Shown here one piece after another: positions 52,740-62,341 of a DNA stretch of 64,000 nucleotides (the first letter of the stretch is position 1; each line of letters opens with the position of its first letter). Under the pieces are notes generated by a model, which saw nothing but the letters and a program-made list of their open reading frames with translations, was not told where the DNA came from and made no database searches. The position numbers were made by a program, and so were the translations under genes. This DNA comes from Nitrospira sp. ND1. GTDB taxonomy: Bacteria; Nitrospirota; Nitrospiria; Nitrospirales; Nitrospiraceae. The stretch is from assembly GCF_900170025.1 (NCBI RefSeq), contig NZ_FWEX01000006.1, forward strand, positions 776,795 through 840,794. Direction: 5' to 3'.

Positions 52740-55567
52740 CGGACCGCCTCAACGCAACGGTCGCAGAGGGTCGGATGGTCGGGGAAGCTTCCCACGGCCG
52801 CACGATAATTCCAGCAACGTTCGCACTTGGGATGCTTACTTGGTGTAACGGTCACATCAATATCATTAGGCCAGGCCTCCCCTGCTTGTGCCGGGCGGTG
52901 TTGTTCCAACTCTACGTGGGACACGATCACAAGAGATGGCAGAAGCCCCTCATAGGTTTTCAAGAATTCATAGGCTTCTGGCGCAGCATTCACGGTTACC
53001 TCAGCCTCCAGAGAGGCTCCGATCGACTTATCGCGTCTCAGTTTTTCCAGAAACAATTGTATCCTCTCACGATAAGCCAACAATCGCTCCCACCGCCCGA
53101 CTAAGGCCGGGTCGCTCCAGCGCGGATCGACTTCCGGAAACATGGCCAGATGCACGCTGTCGGCCTTCGAATCCGTCCGCACCGACTCCGGCAACATCCG
53201 CCAGATTTCTTCCGCCGTAAAACTCAGCACCGGCGCCATCAACTTGGTGAGGGCCACCAGAATGTCGAACAAGACGGTCTGAGAGCCGCGCCGCAACGGC
53301 GAGTCTTTGCGGAAGGTATAGAGCCGGTCTTTCAGGATATCGAGATAGACCGCGCTCAAATCCACGGAACAGAAGTTGTTCAACGCATGAAAGATCGTAT
53401 GAAACTCGAATTCGTCGTAGCCCTTGCGCACGCGCGGAACCAGGTCGCCTAACCGCATCAATGCCCAACGATCCAGTTCAGGCAACTGCTCGAACGGCAC
53501 ACGGTGCTGCGCCGGATCGAAGTCGTACAGATTGCTCAGCAGGAATCGGCAGGTATTGCGGATCTTCCGGTAGGCCTCGATGAGATGGTTCAGAATCTCC
53601 TGGGAAATCCGCAGATCCTCACGATAGTCCTGGGCCGACACCCAGAGGCGAAGGATCTCCGCGCCCGATTGCTTGATCACATCCTGTGGCGCCACGACAT
53701 TGCCCGCCGACTTCGACATCTTCCGCCCGGCCCCGTCCAACACGAATCCGTGCGTGAGCACGGCCTTGTACGGCGCTTGATGATCGGTAATGACTCCCGC
53801 CAGCAAGGCGCTGTGGAACCAGCCACGATGCTGGTCGGAGCCTTCGAGATACAAATCCGCCGGATACCACTGCCGGGACTTGAGCACAGCGGCATAACTC
53901 ACACCGGACTCGAACCACACGTCAAGAATGTCGCGTTCCTTTTCAAATTCCGTTCCGCCGCAGCCTTCGCATTGAGTCCCGGCAGGCAGCAACGCGGCAG
54001 CCTGGTTGGCAAACCAATAGTCGGTCCCATGTTGGCCGATCAAATCGGCGACATGATCGATCACCCGCGGATGCGCTAACACCTTGCCGCATTTTACGCA
54101 GGTAAAACCCGGGATCGGCGTACCCCAGACGCGTTGACGCGAGAGGCACCAATCAGGCCGGTTTTCGATCATTCCGTTGATCCGGTCGCGCCCATAGGCC
54201 GGAATCCAGCGCACCCGTTCAATCTCCGCCAACGCTTCCTTCCGCAGTTCATTCGTCTCCATCGAGACAAACCACTGTTCGGTCGCGCGAAAGATGACCG
54301 GCTGCTTGCAACGCCAGCAATGGGGATAGGAGTGATTGAGCGATCCGTGACCGAGCAACCGCCCGTTCTCTTTGAGGCGTTCCACGATTTTGGGATTGGC
54401 TTTGAAGACATGCTGCCCGACAAACTCAGGAACCGCGGCCGTGAACTTCCCGCCGTTATCGACCGGCGCCAGGATTTCCAGCCGCTCACCGACGCTGGCC
54501 TTGGCATTGTGGGCCAGCACCAGCAGGTAGTCTTCCATGCCGTGGCCCGGCGCGATGTGCACGCAGCCCGTTCCCTGTTCCAACGTGACGAAGTCGCCCA
54601 GGAGCAGCGGCGAAAGGCCGGTGGTCAGGGGACGCTGGGCCTCCAAGCCTTCAAATCCCTCTGATCCCTTCTTGACGCCCACGACCTTGTAGGCCGGGAG
54701 ACTGCAGGCCTTCGCCACCGACTCCACCAACTTTTCAGCGATGACGAGCAGCTCGTCGCCGACCTGCACAAACGCATAGTCGATGTCCGCATGCAGACAG
54801 ACGGCCTGGTTGGCCGGCAGGGTCCAAGGGGTGGTCGTCCAGATCAAGACGGAGGCACTCTTCACATCGGCAGGGAATGCAAGCCCGCCGAACCTCTTGC
54901 TCAAGACAGCCGGGGGACTCACCAGCGGAAACTTCACATAGACCGACGGCGACGTGTGATCGTCGTATTCGACTTCCGCTTCGGCCAACGCCGTCTGGTC
55001 CTGTGTGCACCACAAGACAGGCTTCAGTCCCTTGTAGACCCCGCCCCGCTCCACGAAGCGCCCGAACTCGCGGATGATCGTGCCTTCATAGGCGGGATTC
55101 AGCGTCAGGTAAGGCTGTTGCCAGTCGCCGAGCACACCCAGCCGTTGAAACTCCTCCCGCTGGATCGCGACATATTTCTCCGCATACTCCTTACAGAGCT
55201 TGCGGATCGCGAGGGCGTCCAGGTCACGCTTCTTATCGCCCAGTTCCTTCAACACCTGATGTTCGATCGGCAGGCCGTGACAATCCCATCCCGGCACGTA
55301 AGGGACCTGAAACCCCGACATCGTTTTCGATTTGACGATGATGTCTTTCAGAATCTTGTTCAGCGCGTGGCCGATGTGGATGCGGCCGTTCGCATAGGGT
55401 GGTCCGTCGTGCAGCACGTAACGCGGAAACCCCTGGCGGGACTCCTGGATACGTTCGTACAGCTTTTCCTGCGTCCATCGGGCGAGCATCTCCGGCTCCC
55501 GCTGCGGCAGATTCGCCTTCATCGGGAAATCGGTCTTCGGCAAGTTGAGGGTCGCTTTATAGTCCAT
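52736..55567 (-). CDS. ileS: Isoleucyl-tRNA synthetase
   Basis: This class I synthetase of 943 aa charges isoleucine onto tRNA. The HIGH motif is in [20 protein letters not shown] and the KMSKS loop in [12 protein letters not shown]. An editing domain lies between ([22 protein letters not shown]). The C-terminal zinc finger is [14 protein letters not shown] with a later CDRC. I start at ATG 55567 ([15 protein letters not shown]); the frame is open to 55735 with unrelated sequence. It is coupled to lspA. Confidence 0.95.
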   Translation of the reverse strand: MDYKATLNLPKTDFPMKANLPQREPEMLARWTQEKLYERIQESRQGFPRYVLHDGPPYANGRIHIGHALNKILKDIIVKSKTMSGFQVPYVPGWDCHGLPIEHQVLKELGDKKRDLDALAIRKLCKEYAEKYVAIQREEFQRLGVLGDWQQPYLTLNPAYEGTIIREFGRFVERGGVYKGLKPVLWCTQDQTALAEAEVEYDDHTSPSVYVKFPLVSPPAVLSKRFGGLAFPADVKSASVLIWTTTPWTLPANQAVCLHADIDYAFVQVGDELLVIAEKLVESVAKACSLPAYKVVGVKKGSEGFEGLEAQRPLTTGLSPLLLGDFVTLEQGTGCVHIAPGHGMEDYLLVLAHNAKASVGERLEILAPVDNGGKFTAAVPEFVGQHVFKANPKIVERLKENGRLLGHGSLNHSYPHCWRCKQPVIFRATEQWFVSMETNELRKEALAEIERVRWIPAYGRDRINGMIENRPDWCLSRQRVWGTPIPGFTCVKCGKVLAHPRVIDHVADLIGQHGTDYWFANQAAALLPAGTQCEGCGGTEFEKERDILDVWFESGVSYAAVLKSRQWYPADLYLEGSDQHRGWFHSALLAGVITDHQAPYKAVLTHGFVLDGAGRKMSKSAGNVVAPQDVIKQSGAEILRLWVSAQDYREDLRISQEILNHLIEAYRKIRNTCRFLLSNLYDFDPAQHRVPFEQLPELDRWALMRLGDLVPRVRKGYDEFEFHTIFHALNNFCSVDLSAVYLDILKDRLYTFRKDSPLRRGSQTVLFDILVALTKLMAPVLSFTAEEIWRMLPESVRTDSKADSVHLAMFPEVDPRWSDPALVGRWERLLAYRERIQLFLEKLRRDKSIGASLEAEVTVNAAPEAYEFLKTYEGLLPSLVIVSHVELEQHRPAQAGEAWPNDIDVTVTPSKHPKCERCWNYRAAVGSFPDHPTLCDRCVEAVR

Positions 55568-55708
55568 AGGATGATCTATCTGAGGAACAAAAGAGCCATG
55601 AAGTGCGCGTAAAGAGAGGACTATACCGAAACGAGGCGAGAGGAACCAGTGGTTTGTTGGCAGCCGGAACCATTTAGCAAGGTGACTGGTAGGATCTGGC
55701 TGTCCTAC

Positions 55709-55830
55709 AAGCTGTTCAGAAAGGTCGTCCGGCAAGGCCGCAGCGAGGGAGCATGTGAGGCGTACCCTTGCGGTACGTTGAACATGCGAGCGACGCGAGA
55801 ACGCCGCCGGCGGCCTTTCTCAACAGCCTG
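55709..55830. repeat. Interspersed hairpin repeat family A, copy A4, abutting the nadA stop
   Basis: Left arm AAGCTGTTCAGAAAGGTCGT and right arm GGCCTTTCTCAACAGCCTG enclose GGCAAGGCCGCAGCGAGGG and GCGAGAACGCCGCCGGCGG. It ends at 55830, and the next bases CTAG contain the nadA stop codon (55831-55833). The centre holds GCGTACCCTTGCGGTACGT, itself a small hairpin also found in A2. Confidence 0.75.
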
Positions 55831-56919
55831 CTAGCTGAGCGCCATCATGCGGTCAAGCGCCACCTTCGCCCACTGCTTTTCGTCATCCGGGACCACAATC
55901 CGGTTCACGACATGGCCGTCGGCAAGGTTTTCCAGCGCCCAGCAGAGATGCGGGGCATCGATCCGGTACATGGTCGCGCATTGGCAGACGGTCGAGGAGA
56001 GGAAAAACACCTTCTTGTCGGTCTGCTCGTGCTTCAGGCGATTGACCAGGTTCAGTTCGGTACCAACCGCCCAGGTGGTGCCCGCCGGCGCCGCCGTAAT
56101 GGTGCGGATGATGTACTCCGTCGAACCGACCAGGTCGGCCTTGTTCACCACATCCTCATGGCATTCGGGATGGACGATGACCTTCACGTCCGGGTACTGC
56201 TTGCGGAAATAGTCCACGTGCGACGGCTGAAACATCTGGTGCACGCTGCAATGGCCCTTCCACAGAATCAGCTTCGCCCGCTTGATCGCCTCCACCGAAT
56301 TGCCGCCTCGCGGCATGAAGGGATCCCAGACAATCATCTGCTCGCGGGGAATGCCCATCTTGTTGGCCGTATTGCGCCCCAGGTGTTCGTCGGGGAAAAA
56401 CAGGATCTTCTCGCGCCGCGCCCAGCTCCATTCGATGACCTTCCGCGCGTTCGACGAGGTGCAGGTCAGCCCGCCATGTTCGCCACAGAACGCCTTCAAG
56501 ATCGCGGCTGAATTCACATAGACCGCCGGCATGACCATCTCTTCCACCGGCACCACCCGCCCGAGCGCATCCCAGCACTGTTCGACCTGCTCAATCGCCG
56601 CCATATCAGCCATGGAGCAGCCCGCCGCCATGTCGGGAAGAATGACCGTCTGGTTGGAGCGGGTTTCCGCCATAAAGTGCACGCCGCAAAACACGACATA
56701 GGGCCGATCGGACCGCTGCTCGGCCACCTGCGCGAGAATCAGGGAGTCGCCGCGAAAATCGGCATGCTGAATCACTTCATCGCGTTGATAATTATGGCCG
56801 AGGATCATCACCCGGTCGCCGAGCGTCCGTTTGGCCGCACGGGTCCGTTCGAAGAGTTCTTCGGCAGACAAGGATTGATAGTCGGTAATGGGACGGGGAA
56901 GCGTGGCGACCGTTTTCAC
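55831..56919 (-). CDS. nadA: Quinolinate synthase
   Basis: It condenses iminoaspartate with dihydroxyacetone phosphate to quinolinate in NAD synthesis, using a [4Fe-4S] cluster. The likely cluster cysteines are in FCGVHFMAET, TCTSSNARKV and the C-terminal region of STVCQCATMYR. VILGHNYQRDEV, HPECHEDVV and FFPDEHLGRNTANKMG are family hallmarks. At 362 aa it belongs to the longer NadA type. A promoter is visible upstream. Its stop codon adjoins repeat A4. Confidence 0.94.
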   Translation of the reverse strand: MKTVATLPRPITDYQSLSAEELFERTRAAKRTLGDRVMILGHNYQRDEVIQHADFRGDSLILAQVAEQRSDRPYVVFCGVHFMAETRSNQTVILPDMAAGCSMADMAAIEQVEQCWDALGRVVPVEEMVMPAVYVNSAAILKAFCGEHGGLTCTSSNARKVIEWSWARREKILFFPDEHLGRNTANKMGIPREQMIVWDPFMPRGGNSVEAIKRAKLILWKGHCSVHQMFQPSHVDYFRKQYPDVKVIVHPECHEDVVNKADLVGSTEYIIRTITAAPAGTTWAVGTELNLVNRLKHEQTDKKVFFLSSTVCQCATMYRIDAPHLCWALENLADGHVVNRIVVPDDEKQWAKVALDRMMALS

Positions 56920-56945
56920 CTGCAGCCTTTCGGTTGATTGAAAAA

Positions 56946-56975
56946 ACTATACCACGAGGGAACTTACACTGTCTG
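56946..56975 (-). promoter_or_regulatory. nadA promoter
   Basis: On the minus strand, CAGACA (56975-56970), an 18-base spacer and TATAGT (56951-56946) with TGG immediately upstream (extended -10). It lies 27 bases before the nadA ATG. Confidence 0.5.
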
Positions 56976-57029
56976 ATTCTACGACACCCCTTCCCGCACA
57001 ATCAATGAAACCACCGCTGAGAAGAGGGC

Positions 57030-57371
57030 CTAGGAAGAGGTTAGGGAGATGAGTCGAAGGGGCCGCGAAAGCAGGCTCTCTTCGTTAGCGAAGTTTCCAA
57101 TATCCTGGCCGGCGGCGGCCATGAGCAAGGGCCACCAGTCATTCACGACCCGGTAGACCAACTGGAAGGGAAACCGATGAAAGAGATAACGGCGAGTTCC
57201 GTGTACAAACAGCGGCCAGCGTTCGGGAGCAAGAGAGACGGCTTCGATGCCGCGGTCAAGTTCGGCCAGAAACGAATCCGCAGCAGACTGGCTTCTGGCC
57301 TTATACCATTGCCGAGCAGCCTGGGCTTCCTCAACGGCGGCGGGATGAAAAACATAAGATAATCCCGGCAT
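57030..57371 (-). pseudogene. RelE/ParE-family toxin with a C-terminal frameshift
   Basis: The N-terminal 80 residues are a normal RelE/ParE toxin (YVFHPAAVEEAQAARQWYKA, then SFLAELDRGIEAVSLAPERW and RRYLFHRFPFQLVYRVVND). After that the frame reads WWPLLMAAAGQDIGNFANEE, which is not ParE-like. In the neighbouring frame the same DNA encodes LVALAHGRRRPGYWKLR and a stop at 57085, the expected ParE C-terminus. One base is therefore missing near 57139-57140, so the product's last strand is lost. It overlaps its antitoxin gene by one base. Confidence 0.8.
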
Positions 57372-57595
57372 CAGAGGCCGAGTATCTTTCGGCGGGCATC
57401 GCTCCAGGAAACGAGATGGGGGTGAGACGAATTGAGCTCCTTGAGGCGGCGGGCGATTTCCTGCTCCCAGTCCGTTTCGGCATCTGCATCAACAGTCGTA
57501 TCCAGGCTGTCCAGCAAGGAGCCCGCCATCGCCGCACGGACCTCGGGCGGAAGCTTCAGGGCCGCCTCTAACAATTTGGACGCATCAGAGCCCAT
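57371..57595 (-). CDS. Antitoxin of the ParE-type pair (addiction module component family)
   Basis: The 74-residue product reads SKLLEAALKLPPEVRAAMAG, then SLLDSLDTTVDADAETDWEQ and EIARRLKELNSS, ending WSDARRKILGL. This matches the small addiction-module antitoxins (TIGR02574-like) that pair with ParE-type toxins. It overlaps the toxin gene by one base and comes first, as is usual. With the toxin damaged it may be an orphan. Confidence 0.85.
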   Translation of the reverse strand: MGSDASKLLEAALKLPPEVRAAMAGSLLDSLDTTVDADAETDWEQEIARRLKELNSSHPHLVSWSDARRKILGL

Positions 57596-58200
57596 ACGCG
57601 AATTCTAGCAGAAGCAGTGGAGCAGGAAAGGCTGTCTTGCACACCTGTGATTGGGCCCGAGCCACGAACATCATCAGCTCATATGGCACAAGGCCTCCGT
57701 GGGGGAAAGGAGACAGCGTCTGGCAGGCGATTGGTCCCCCAGAGACACCTGCCTGAGCACCAGACTAAGCCTTGCCGGCTCGAAGCCTGTCAACTCGCCG
57801 GCGACCGGCTCACACAGGACAGACTTCGCCGTTGCCTCCGAAGCGCAACGGCCGCCTGCTGCGGCAAGTCTGGTATCCGCTCATGCAGTCTAAAGGCAGA
57901 CAATCCCCTGCCAGGCACCAATGCGAAGAAACCGCATCCACTCGAAAATTTCCAGTGGAGGGACGAGAGCGGTGGCCAACGATTCCCAATACTCGCGAAA
58001 CACACGGTCGCGGAGTCCTCTCGTTGTACGTGCGTACGTTGTGAACTACCAGCGCCAACCTCCATTACGTGAACAAGAAAGACAGCGGGAAGTTCACTAG
58101 ACCCAGCTCGCGCTGAATAGACCAGGAGAGCACTGAGGAAGTAGAATGACATGTTCCCGTAAGACTGGATTTACATTTTTAGTTTGGCAAGTTGCAGACG
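57596..58200. other. Gene-free stretch of about 600 bases
   Basis: No frame here has a recognisable protein or a convincing ribosome-binding site, and I see no RNA gene or repeat. Composition becomes more AT-rich toward the right, leading into the RelA/SpoT-domain gene. It may be the remnant of a decayed gene. Confidence 0.4.
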
Positions 58201-59484
58201 ATGGGAAATGCCGAGGACAAATACGAGAAGATGCTGCCTTTCATGGATGCAGCCTCAAAAGAACTTGGGAAGCTCCTAACAGAAGCTCTAAGCAACCTTG
58301 GTGATCCTCACCTTGTGCGTGCCCGAGTGGATTCACGCAGAATAAAAACGCTCGCTTCCCTTAAAAGAAAGGCTGGGGAACACTCCTGGACTGTCGAGAA
58401 CGCTCTTGATAAAGCAATAGACTTAGTTGGGTTCCGAGTAGTCTGCAACAACCTTCAAGATGTTGAGCGAGCCGCCAGTGTACTGGCCAGCTCGCTTAAG
58501 ACGAAAGGCATTCCCGTCACCATCCAAGATTTGATCAAGAATCCTACCAGGACTGGGTACCGCGCAAGTCACCTTCGAATACGGTTTTCTGTAGAGATTG
58601 CTGGCGAAAAGAGAACCATAGGGTGCGAAGTGCAAATTAGGTCCCTCCTGCAGCACGCCTGGGCTGAGTTGTCTCGCGCTGATGTTTACACTAAGGAGAC
58701 CGAGCTAGCACCTTCGTTAGTGCGATCAATGGAGCGGCTTGCACAGCAAATCCATGTCGCCGACCAGATTGCCAACGACATCCGGGAAGAAATCGCACGT
58801 CCTCATGAAGGGAAGCCACCAAAAGATGGATCTGATCTCACAGGATCGTCTATCGCATTCTTGTATCAACAAGCATTCGGTGCGCAGCCTCCGGATTACG
58901 TCATCCAGTCAGCACTTAACGAATTCAAAGGCACACCCGTTCGGGCTGATGGCTTGGCCTTAATTCTTAAGGATAGCGACTTCCTTAGGAAGCTAGGTTC
59001 ACACTATGAAGGTTCCTTCGGCTGGGAGCCCACGACGGAGCAAATTTTCCGGTGGGCCGTTTACGCCGCAGCTCACGGCATAAATTCAGCATTGCAACTC
59101 GTAGCGGAGGAAGGATTGGCGGACCGAGAGGAGATCGACTCCGCTTTTATTGGCGAAGTCGAGTCAGAGCTTCCCCAGACGTGGCAGGATCTCGTCGAGA
59201 GAATCGAGCACACAGAGAAAGACGATGACCCGCAGCATGATATCCTCCGATGGGCAGAAACATATGGCGCTCTCGGTGAATGCGCCATATGCGCTACGAA
59301 GATCGTGCACACGGACTCGCTCACGGAAGTGCTCGTAGAGCATTACGGTCTGGAAGGCGACGAAGCCGACGAGGCTGCCGAGGATATCGAACATGCGCTA
59401 TTTGATAGCGGTGTCGAGACTGGAGACCTCCAAGACAGAAGTCTCTGTTTTTACCACGGAGATGTGATGAGACGAGACGACTAG
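58201..59484 (+). CDS. RelA/SpoT-domain (alarmone synthetase-like) protein with a C-terminal Cys/His-rich segment
   Basis: The N-terminal half is a RelA/SpoT nucleotidyltransferase domain. ATP-site basic residues lie in DSRRIKTLASLKRKAG, Asp74 in DLVGFRVVC, Tyr120 and His123 in TGYRASHLRI, and the catalytic Glu144 in CEVQIRSLLQHAWAEL. All key synthetase positions appear intact. There is no HD hydrolase or TGS/ACT domain. The C-terminal half (about 190-427) is unknown and includes CAIC and CFYHGD, a possible zinc site. Composition is AT-richer than the housekeeping genes. It could be a small alarmone synthetase, or a ToxSAS- or CapRel-type toxin. ATG 58201 is preferred over TTG 58192. Confidence 0.82.
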   Translation: MGNAEDKYEKMLPFMDAASKELGKLLTEALSNLGDPHLVRARVDSRRIKTLASLKRKAGEHSWTVENALDKAIDLVGFRVVCNNLQDVERAASVLASSLKTKGIPVTIQDLIKNPTRTGYRASHLRIRFSVEIAGEKRTIGCEVQIRSLLQHAWAELSRADVYTKETELAPSLVRSMERLAQQIHVADQIANDIREEIARPHEGKPPKDGSDLTGSSIAFLYQQAFGAQPPDYVIQSALNEFKGTPVRADGLALILKDSDFLRKLGSHYEGSFGWEPTTEQIFRWAVYAAAHGINSALQLVAEEGLADREEIDSAFIGEVESELPQTWQDLVERIEHTEKDDDPQHDILRWAETYGALGECAICATKIVHTDSLTEVLVEHYGLEGDEADEAAEDIEHALFDSGVETGDLQDRSLCFYHGDVMRRDD

Positions 59485-59618
59485 GCACCTTCCTCACGCG
59501 GATGAGGAAAGTCTCTAGAAACATCATGCGACGAGTGGCAGGCATCGAAAAGGGAATCCTAGACTGGCAGCGGCTGACCGTCACCGCTGCCAGAAAATAG
59601 AAGAGATTTTGGTCTGCA

Positions 59619-60158
59619 TTGAAAATTACGATTTCAAAACTCGCTGCGGCACAATCGCAACTCTTGGAGGCAATCAACCTTTTCTTCGAAGAGCGAGACC
59701 CCGTATCGATCCATACTCTAGCTTGCGCAGCACTACAAATACTGCACGATCACTTCGATGACATTGGTCAAGTTTGGGATCATAACTTAATATTTCACTA
59801 CGACTCTATTTACGTCCAAGATGAGCACAGAAAAGAATATGCAGACAAAGTTCGGGAAGCCAGAAACTTCTTCAAGCACGCTGAACATGACTTGCGAACT
59901 AAGAAAAATAACATTGAGTTTAATACGGAGACAAACGCCTTTTATATCCTGGAAGCCACTCGGTGCCTGAGAATTATCCATGGAGACAGCCGTGTATTTC
60001 ATCCGGAATTTAGCATCTTCGTATGCTGGTACGGGTTGAAATATCCGGACCATCTCACTGATGAAGGGAAAAAGAGCTACGTCAAACTACAAGGCACGAG
60101 TCCAGATGATTACAAGGCATTCCGTGACGCAATCACATTCCTGAAAGCGAATCCGTAG
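59619..60158 (+). CDS. HEPN-like small protein of unknown function
   Basis: The 179-residue product is helical: AAAQSQLLEAINLFFEERDP and VSIHTLACAALQILHDHFDD, then REARNFFKHAEHD. RNFFKH fits the R-x4-H motif of HEPN ribonucleases; the fold assignment is an inference. The only usable start is TTG at 59619, since the frame is closed just upstream and no ATG precedes the conserved part. It is AT-rich like the upstream RelA/SpoT gene and 134 bases downstream of it on the same strand. Confidence 0.65.
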   Translation: MKITISKLAAAQSQLLEAINLFFEERDPVSIHTLACAALQILHDHFDDIGQVWDHNLIFHYDSIYVQDEHRKEYADKVREARNFFKHAEHDLRTKKNNIEFNTETNAFYILEATRCLRIIHGDSRVFHPEFSIFVCWYGLKYPDHLTDEGKKSYVKLQGTSPDDYKAFRDAITFLKANP

Positions 60159-60343
60159 ATAGAGAGAGATGAAGTCGGGAATGATTTCGTGGCGCGCGGC
60201 GGTCAGGCCTCTTCCTCACCTCCCCCCTTCCCCTTGCACACCTCTCCCTCGCCGTCTCTACACTGATGGATACGCCTCCAACTTTGCAGTAAACTTGGCC
60301 ACAGCAGACTCTGAGCGCGCCTTCCACATGAAAAGGGAACGCC

Positions 60344-60652
60344 ATGGTGGAACTCAGACCAACCTGCGAGCACTGCAACAAACCTCTGCCGCCCGACTCA
60401 CGTGAAGCACGCATCTGCTCCTATGAATGTACCTTCTGTGCGGCCTGCGTGGAGTCGGTCTTAGGCAATGTCTACCCGAACTGTGGTGGCGGTTTCGTGC
60501 CCAGACCCATCAGGCCCTCGAAGAACTGGAAAGGCGACAACTTTCTTGGCCAGGACCCGGCGAGCACAACAACAAAAAACAGGCCGGTCGATCTCGCGGC
60601 TCATGAGTCGTTCTCCGCCGCTATTAAAACCATACCGCCTGAAAAACGATAG
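60344..60652 (+). CDS. DUF1272 zinc-ribbon protein
   Basis: The 102-residue product begins MVELRPTCEHCNKPLPPDSR, then EARICSYECTFCAACVE and VYPNCGGGFVPRPIRP, the standard DUF1272 pattern of paired Cys zinc sites. The C-terminal tail is longer than usual. Function is unknown. The preceding 185 bases hold no feature I can support. Confidence 0.87.
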   Translation: MVELRPTCEHCNKPLPPDSREARICSYECTFCAACVESVLGNVYPNCGGGFVPRPIRPSKNWKGDNFLGQDPASTTTKNRPVDLAAHESFSAAIKTIPPEKR

Positions 60653-60769
60653 TACGTGGATGCGGATGGTCAGAAGTTGCCAGGAACCATTTCGCGGCGT
60701 CGCGGGCTTTAGTCCAAGACTTGTTGTAAAATATCTCGGTGACGTGTCGCCCATCTCTGGGAGGCTCGC

Positions 60770-61099
60770 ATGACACGGAGCAACCAGTCTCAGCGCGACC
60801 ACAATCTTCGAGAACGCGCACTCAAGTTATTTCCTTGGATCTGCGCGCACTGCGGGCGTGAATTTGACGGCAAGAAGCTGAGCCAGCTCACCGTCCACCA
60901 CAAGGACCACAACCACGACAATAATCCACCCGACGGGAGCAACTGGGAGCTACTCTGTCTCTACTGTCACGACAATGAGCACCAGCGGTATCAAGCCACT
61001 GATTCGTCGGATGCAACGTCGCCACGTCGGCAAGAAGAGCAACCTTCAACCTTCACGCCCTTCGCCCATCTCTCAGACTTACTCAAACATAAAACCTAG
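60770..61099 (+). CDS. yajD: HNH nuclease of the YajD type
   Basis: The product has 109 residues. It contains CAHCGREFDGKKLSQLTVHH, then KDHNHDNNPPDGSNWELLCL and YCHDNEHQR. The ββα-metal HNH motif with structural CxxC pairs is the same as in the YajD family. It is cytoplasmic. Whether it acts in repair, defence or housekeeping is unknown. Confidence 0.85.
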   Translation: MTRSNQSQRDHNLRERALKLFPWICAHCGREFDGKKLSQLTVHHKDHNHDNNPPDGSNWELLCLYCHDNEHQRYQATDSSDATSPRRQEEQPSTFTPFAHLSDLLKHKT

Positions 61100-61274
61100 C
61101 GAAATAAACACTCGCTCAGGTCCAGTTCGCGGCGGGGACGTTGTTAGGGTGCGCCCGACGATGAACGCGTCTTTGCTCACACCACACGACAAGCCGATCA
61201 AACCACCTCCTACCTTCACGATAATTCGATTGCACGCCCCCTCATAATAAAGTAACATATTCGTTACCATTGTC

Positions 61275-61610
61275 ATGACCGAGATACGCATACTCGAATA
61301 TTTTGACATCAAGTCGCGTTCGCCTTTTGCCGCATGGTTCGAAGGCCTCCCTGCTGTCGCTTCAGCAAAAGTTGCCGCAGCGCTGTATCAGTTAGCTGCT
61401 GGGAACTGGTCGAATGTGAAGGGAGTTGGAGCTGGAGTGTTTGAACGGAAGATCGATGCCGGGCCGGGCTATCGCGTCTATTTCGGGAAGGACGGTGACC
61501 GGCTTGTGATCTTGCTAGGTGGCAGCACAAAGCAGCGTCAGCAACAGGCGATCGAGACGGCTAGAGACCGGTGGGCAGACTACCGTCGCCGCAAGGGCAC
61601 CAGGACGTAA
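61275..61610 (+). CDS. Type II toxin, RelE/HigB (HI1419-like) family
   Basis: The 111-residue product reads ILEYFDIKSRSPFAAWFEGL, then VKGVGAGVFERKIDAGPGYR and VYFGKDGDRLVILLGGSTKQ. This is the phage-derived 'killer protein' RelE-fold subfamily, which cleaves mRNA. It appears complete. It is followed 18 bases later by an HTH antitoxin, the toxin-first order typical of this subfamily. Confidence 0.88.
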   Translation: MTEIRILEYFDIKSRSPFAAWFEGLPAVASAKVAAALYQLAAGNWSNVKGVGAGVFERKIDAGPGYRVYFGKDGDRLVILLGGSTKQRQQQAIETARDRWADYRRRKGTRT

Positions 61611-61628
61611 CAGTGAGCGGGGGAACCT

Positions 61629-61949
61629 ATGGCACTCACACGACAGTTCAAAGACACGGTAACGGCGCGCGCGGAGCGTGATCCGCGTTTTCGTGAGGCG
61701 CTGTTTGCGGAGGCGCTGAATGCTTATTTCTCCGGCGATACGACTGTGGGCAAGGCCATCCTCCGCGATCTGGTTAATGCCACCATCGGGTTTGAGGAGC
61801 TCGCCCTGACGCTCAAGAAGCCGAGCAAAAGCTTGCATCGGATGTTGGGTCCAGGGGGGAATCCAAGCACCGACAACTTCTTCAGTATCCTGAACGCGCT
61901 CCAGAAGAAGGCTCGCGTCACATTGCGCGTGACGGCCAAAGCCAGCTAA
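61629..61949 (+). CDS. HTH antitoxin of the RelE/HigB-type pair (HI1420-like)
   Basis: The 106-residue product includes REALFAEALNAYFSGDTTVG, KAILRDLVNATIGFEELALT and KSLHRMLGPGGNPSTDNFFS, an XRE-like helix-turn-helix of the HI1420 antitoxin family. It neutralises the toxin encoded just upstream and probably represses the pair. A GGGGGAA ribosome-binding stretch precedes the ATG. Confidence 0.88.
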   Translation: MALTRQFKDTVTARAERDPRFREALFAEALNAYFSGDTTVGKAILRDLVNATIGFEELALTLKKPSKSLHRMLGPGGNPSTDNFFSILNALQKKARVTLRVTAKAS

Positions 61950-61999
61950 GAACGCACGGGCGTAGTACACTGGTCCGCACCATTCATTTCGGAGTTCAC

Positions 62000-62281
62000 A
62001 TGCCCCACGTGTTGATTATTCACGAAGTCGAAGCCTACCCCGCCTGGAAAGCTGTGTTCGATGGCGCGGCGGATCTGCGGAAACGTGCCGGAGAAATCAG
62101 CTACCAGCTCCTGCGCTACGACCAAGATGCGAATAGCATTGTCCACTTCTCGGCCTGGTCTAGCTTGGAGAACGCCCGGCGCTTCTTCGAGTCCCTGGAA
62201 TTGGTCGAATTGAGGCGAGCTGCCGGAGTGAAAGCGCCGGATTTTCTGTATCTGGAAGAGATCGAGCGAGGGGTGCTCTAG
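62000..62281 (+). CDS. Dimeric alpha/beta-barrel (ABM-like) protein
   Basis: The 93-residue product reads MPHVLIIHEVEAYPAWKAVF, then SYQLLRYDQDANSIVHFSAW and NARRFFESLELVELRRAAGV. It fits the ferredoxin-like dimeric barrel of antibiotic-biosynthesis monooxygenase and DUF1330-type proteins. No catalytic role can be assigned. Its TAG stop codon lies in the CTAG that begins repeat B4. Confidence 0.72.
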   Translation: MPHVLIIHEVEAYPAWKAVFDGAADLRKRAGEISYQLLRYDQDANSIVHFSAWSSLENARRFFESLELVELRRAAGVKAPDFLYLEEIERGVL

Positions 62282-62311
62282 GCCGAACCATTCATGAAAA
62301 ATCCGGGCTAG
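62278..62311. repeat. Minimal copy B4 of family B, followed by a family A half arm
   Basis: CTAG at 62278-62281 and again at 62308-62311 enclose GCCGAACCATTCATGA and AATCCGGG, the family B termini with the interior deleted. The left CTAG contains the stop codon of the preceding gene. Beyond it CAGGCTGCTCACAATGCCCG (62312-62331) resembles the left arm of family A, giving the same A-next-to-B junction as at 11908 and 15721. Confidence 0.65.
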
Positions 62312-62341
62312 CAGGCTGCTCACAATGCCCGCCGGAGATCT

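Noticed and set aside
57617-58072. A 151-residue plus-strand open frame in the gene-free stretch
   Set aside because: No ribosome-binding site, no domain, and composition typical of noncoding or decayed DNA.
58146-58177. A promoter for the RelA/SpoT gene with ATGACA and TACATT
   Set aside because: The spacer would be 20 bases, too long for a normal sigma70 promoter.
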